DNA of 64,000 bases from assembly GCA_021292165.1 (NCBI GenBank), contig CM037876.1, forward strand, positions 312,182,492-312,246,491, in the 5' to 3' direction. Position 1 is the stretch's first letter. Every line of letters starts with the position of its first letter. The position numbers were made by a program, and so were the translations under genes. This DNA comes from Shinisaurus crocodilurus. Lineage: Eukaryota > Chordata > Lepidosauria > Squamata > Shinisauridae. A model generated the notes under the pieces. The model was not told the DNA's origin. It made no database searches and worked only from the letters and a program-made list of their open reading frames with translations. Positions 62,640 through 64,000 of the stretch are shown one piece after another.

Positions 62640-64000
62640 GATTGCACCTTTAGGCCGCAATCCTAAAGATCGAGGAGTAACTCAACAGGGGTAGGTATAG
62701 GTATAGGATTGCCCTGCTAATGAGCTCATATAGGAGACTGTAAGGTTTGAATCGGGGGACTTCCCGATTTGCAACTCGAAGCCTCCTGGCCATTTAAAAA
62801 AAAAAAAAAAATTCATAACAAGGGAGAAAACAAAGTTGAAAATAGCCTCAATTACTTTCTTATTGAGGCAAAGCAGGAATTTCTTTCTGCTGAAAGAATG
62901 AAAAGAAACACTGATATAAAAGCAGTCTGGTATTTTTAAACAATGTGAATAATCCAGCTGGGTTGGATTACGGCTGAATGACAAAAATCGTATAAAAAAA
63001 ACCTCCCCCCCCCCCGCCCAACATTAATGGCATAGTTCCCAGGTTAAAGGAATATGATTGGACAGTAAGTTTAGAAAGACCCGCTCTTACGAAAGGAAAA
63101 CACCCAGCCTCATTTTAATGACTCTTGAATTCCCGGGGGTTAGGTTCCCTTACTTAAAAGTTGTATTGAGGCTGTAGCTCTAGGCATGCGCACTGTACAT
63201 CCCATGCTTCTCCATGGAATTTACTCCTGAGTAAACGTGCAAAGGCTTAGGCTACATGACACCAACTTGCCATTTTTAAAAAGACTACCCGGCGGATTGT
63301 GAATTACTGTGCACTATAAAAAAATATTTACAACTGTGTACTTTGGACACCATTAACCTCTGTGCAGGGTGAAACTCTTAAGGGAGCCAGGACATTAACA
63401 TGCACCATTTTAATAGGCCTTGGTGGAGGAGCAATTGGCTGGTGGCCAAGATCCGGAGGATGTACGTTGGCCTTTGCAAAATGCGGGTGGGCGGGCGGGC
63501 AAGGAAGAATAATGCACAGCCAACGTGGTTGCCTCTCAGACAGTGTTAAGCTGAAATGTTGCTTGGAGTTGTAGCAAGGGAAAACCACTGTTACTCAGCC
63601 CTGGAATCACCATTAAGCAATATAAGCACATGCTTAGGGCACTACAGAGTGCCACAAATTTTTCCATTTGCATTTTTCCCTTACAACAGTTTTATTTTAT
63701 TTTTTTTAAAAAAAATGCATAAAACAGTGATAAAAAAAATTGTATTTCTGTTGCCCTAGTTATAAGTAATTGGCTTATATTGCTTGCAGCTATTTAGTGT
63801 TAAATATAATTTAAAGGACCAGTTTATATTTAATCTAGTTGTGTGTTCTGGCGTGGCGGATGGCCTTGAAGAAAACTGAGTTTTTAATGTCTAATTTCAC
63901 CTTCAGCACTTATTGAATCTTAATCTCTTGCCAGCTAAGCAAGGGAAGGGCTGAGGGGGGGGGGGGCATCAGCTGGCTTTAATCTGGCCCTGCTAATACT
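62640..64000. other. downstream flank, nothing recognised
   Basis: AT-rich, with homopolymers (A-run at 62798, C-run at 63006, G-run at 63956). Scraps of GCAATCCTA-type repeats at 62650-62710. No exon. Confidence 0.45.

Overview
This window is vertebrate nuclear DNA, most likely from a squamate reptile (a lizard-type genome). The evidence is two spliced prostanoid-receptor genes in the conserved amniote order PTGDR then PTGER2. They sit in a repeat background rich in CR1 LINEs, L2-like LINE ends, MIR-like tRNA SINEs with an L2-type tail, and short palindromic hAT elements of the kind abundant in lizards. The species cannot be told from the sequence alone.

Layout. 1-1820: upstream DNA that becomes CpG-rich towards the first gene. 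1821-17030: PTGDR (DP1 receptor, + strand), exon 1 at 1821-2724, a 14 kb intron packed with transposons, and exon 2 at 16797-17030. Exon 1 is recognisable throughout but its reading frame is broken at least six times; exon 2 is clean. 17031-43450: intergenic DNA, almost all interspersed repeats, including a 3.6 kb CR1 copy (35429-39017) into which three other elements have inserted. 43450-58656: PTGER2 (EP2 receptor, + strand), exon 1 at 43978-44922 with a CpG island, a 13.5 kb intron, and exon 2 at 58408-58656. Both frames are intact (397 aa). Its 3' UTR probably runs to a poly(A) signal at 60894. 60900-64000: downstream repeats.

Both receptors are Gs-coupled GPCRs (PGD2 and PGE2 respectively, both raising cAMP). 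They share a single phase-0 intron at the end of TM6, as expected for a tandem duplicate pair. No other host gene is supported.

The less ordinary content is the mobile DNA: (i) nine two-ended, near-perfect palindromic hAT MITEs, each with an 8-bp target-site duplication; (ii) a SINE whose head is derived from 5S rRNA and whose tail is CR1; (iii) five TA-flanked Tc1/mariner-like MITEs, one with a different core; (iv) several longer hAT elements with clean TSDs, two of them built around GAGTC-type subrepeats; (v) an 837-bp insertion carrying the 3' end of a zinc-finger-tailed LINE joined to unrelated sequence, bounded by a 10-bp TSD. All coordinates of repeats are from reading by eye; edges are good to a few bases where a TSD is quoted and to about 10-20 bases otherwise.
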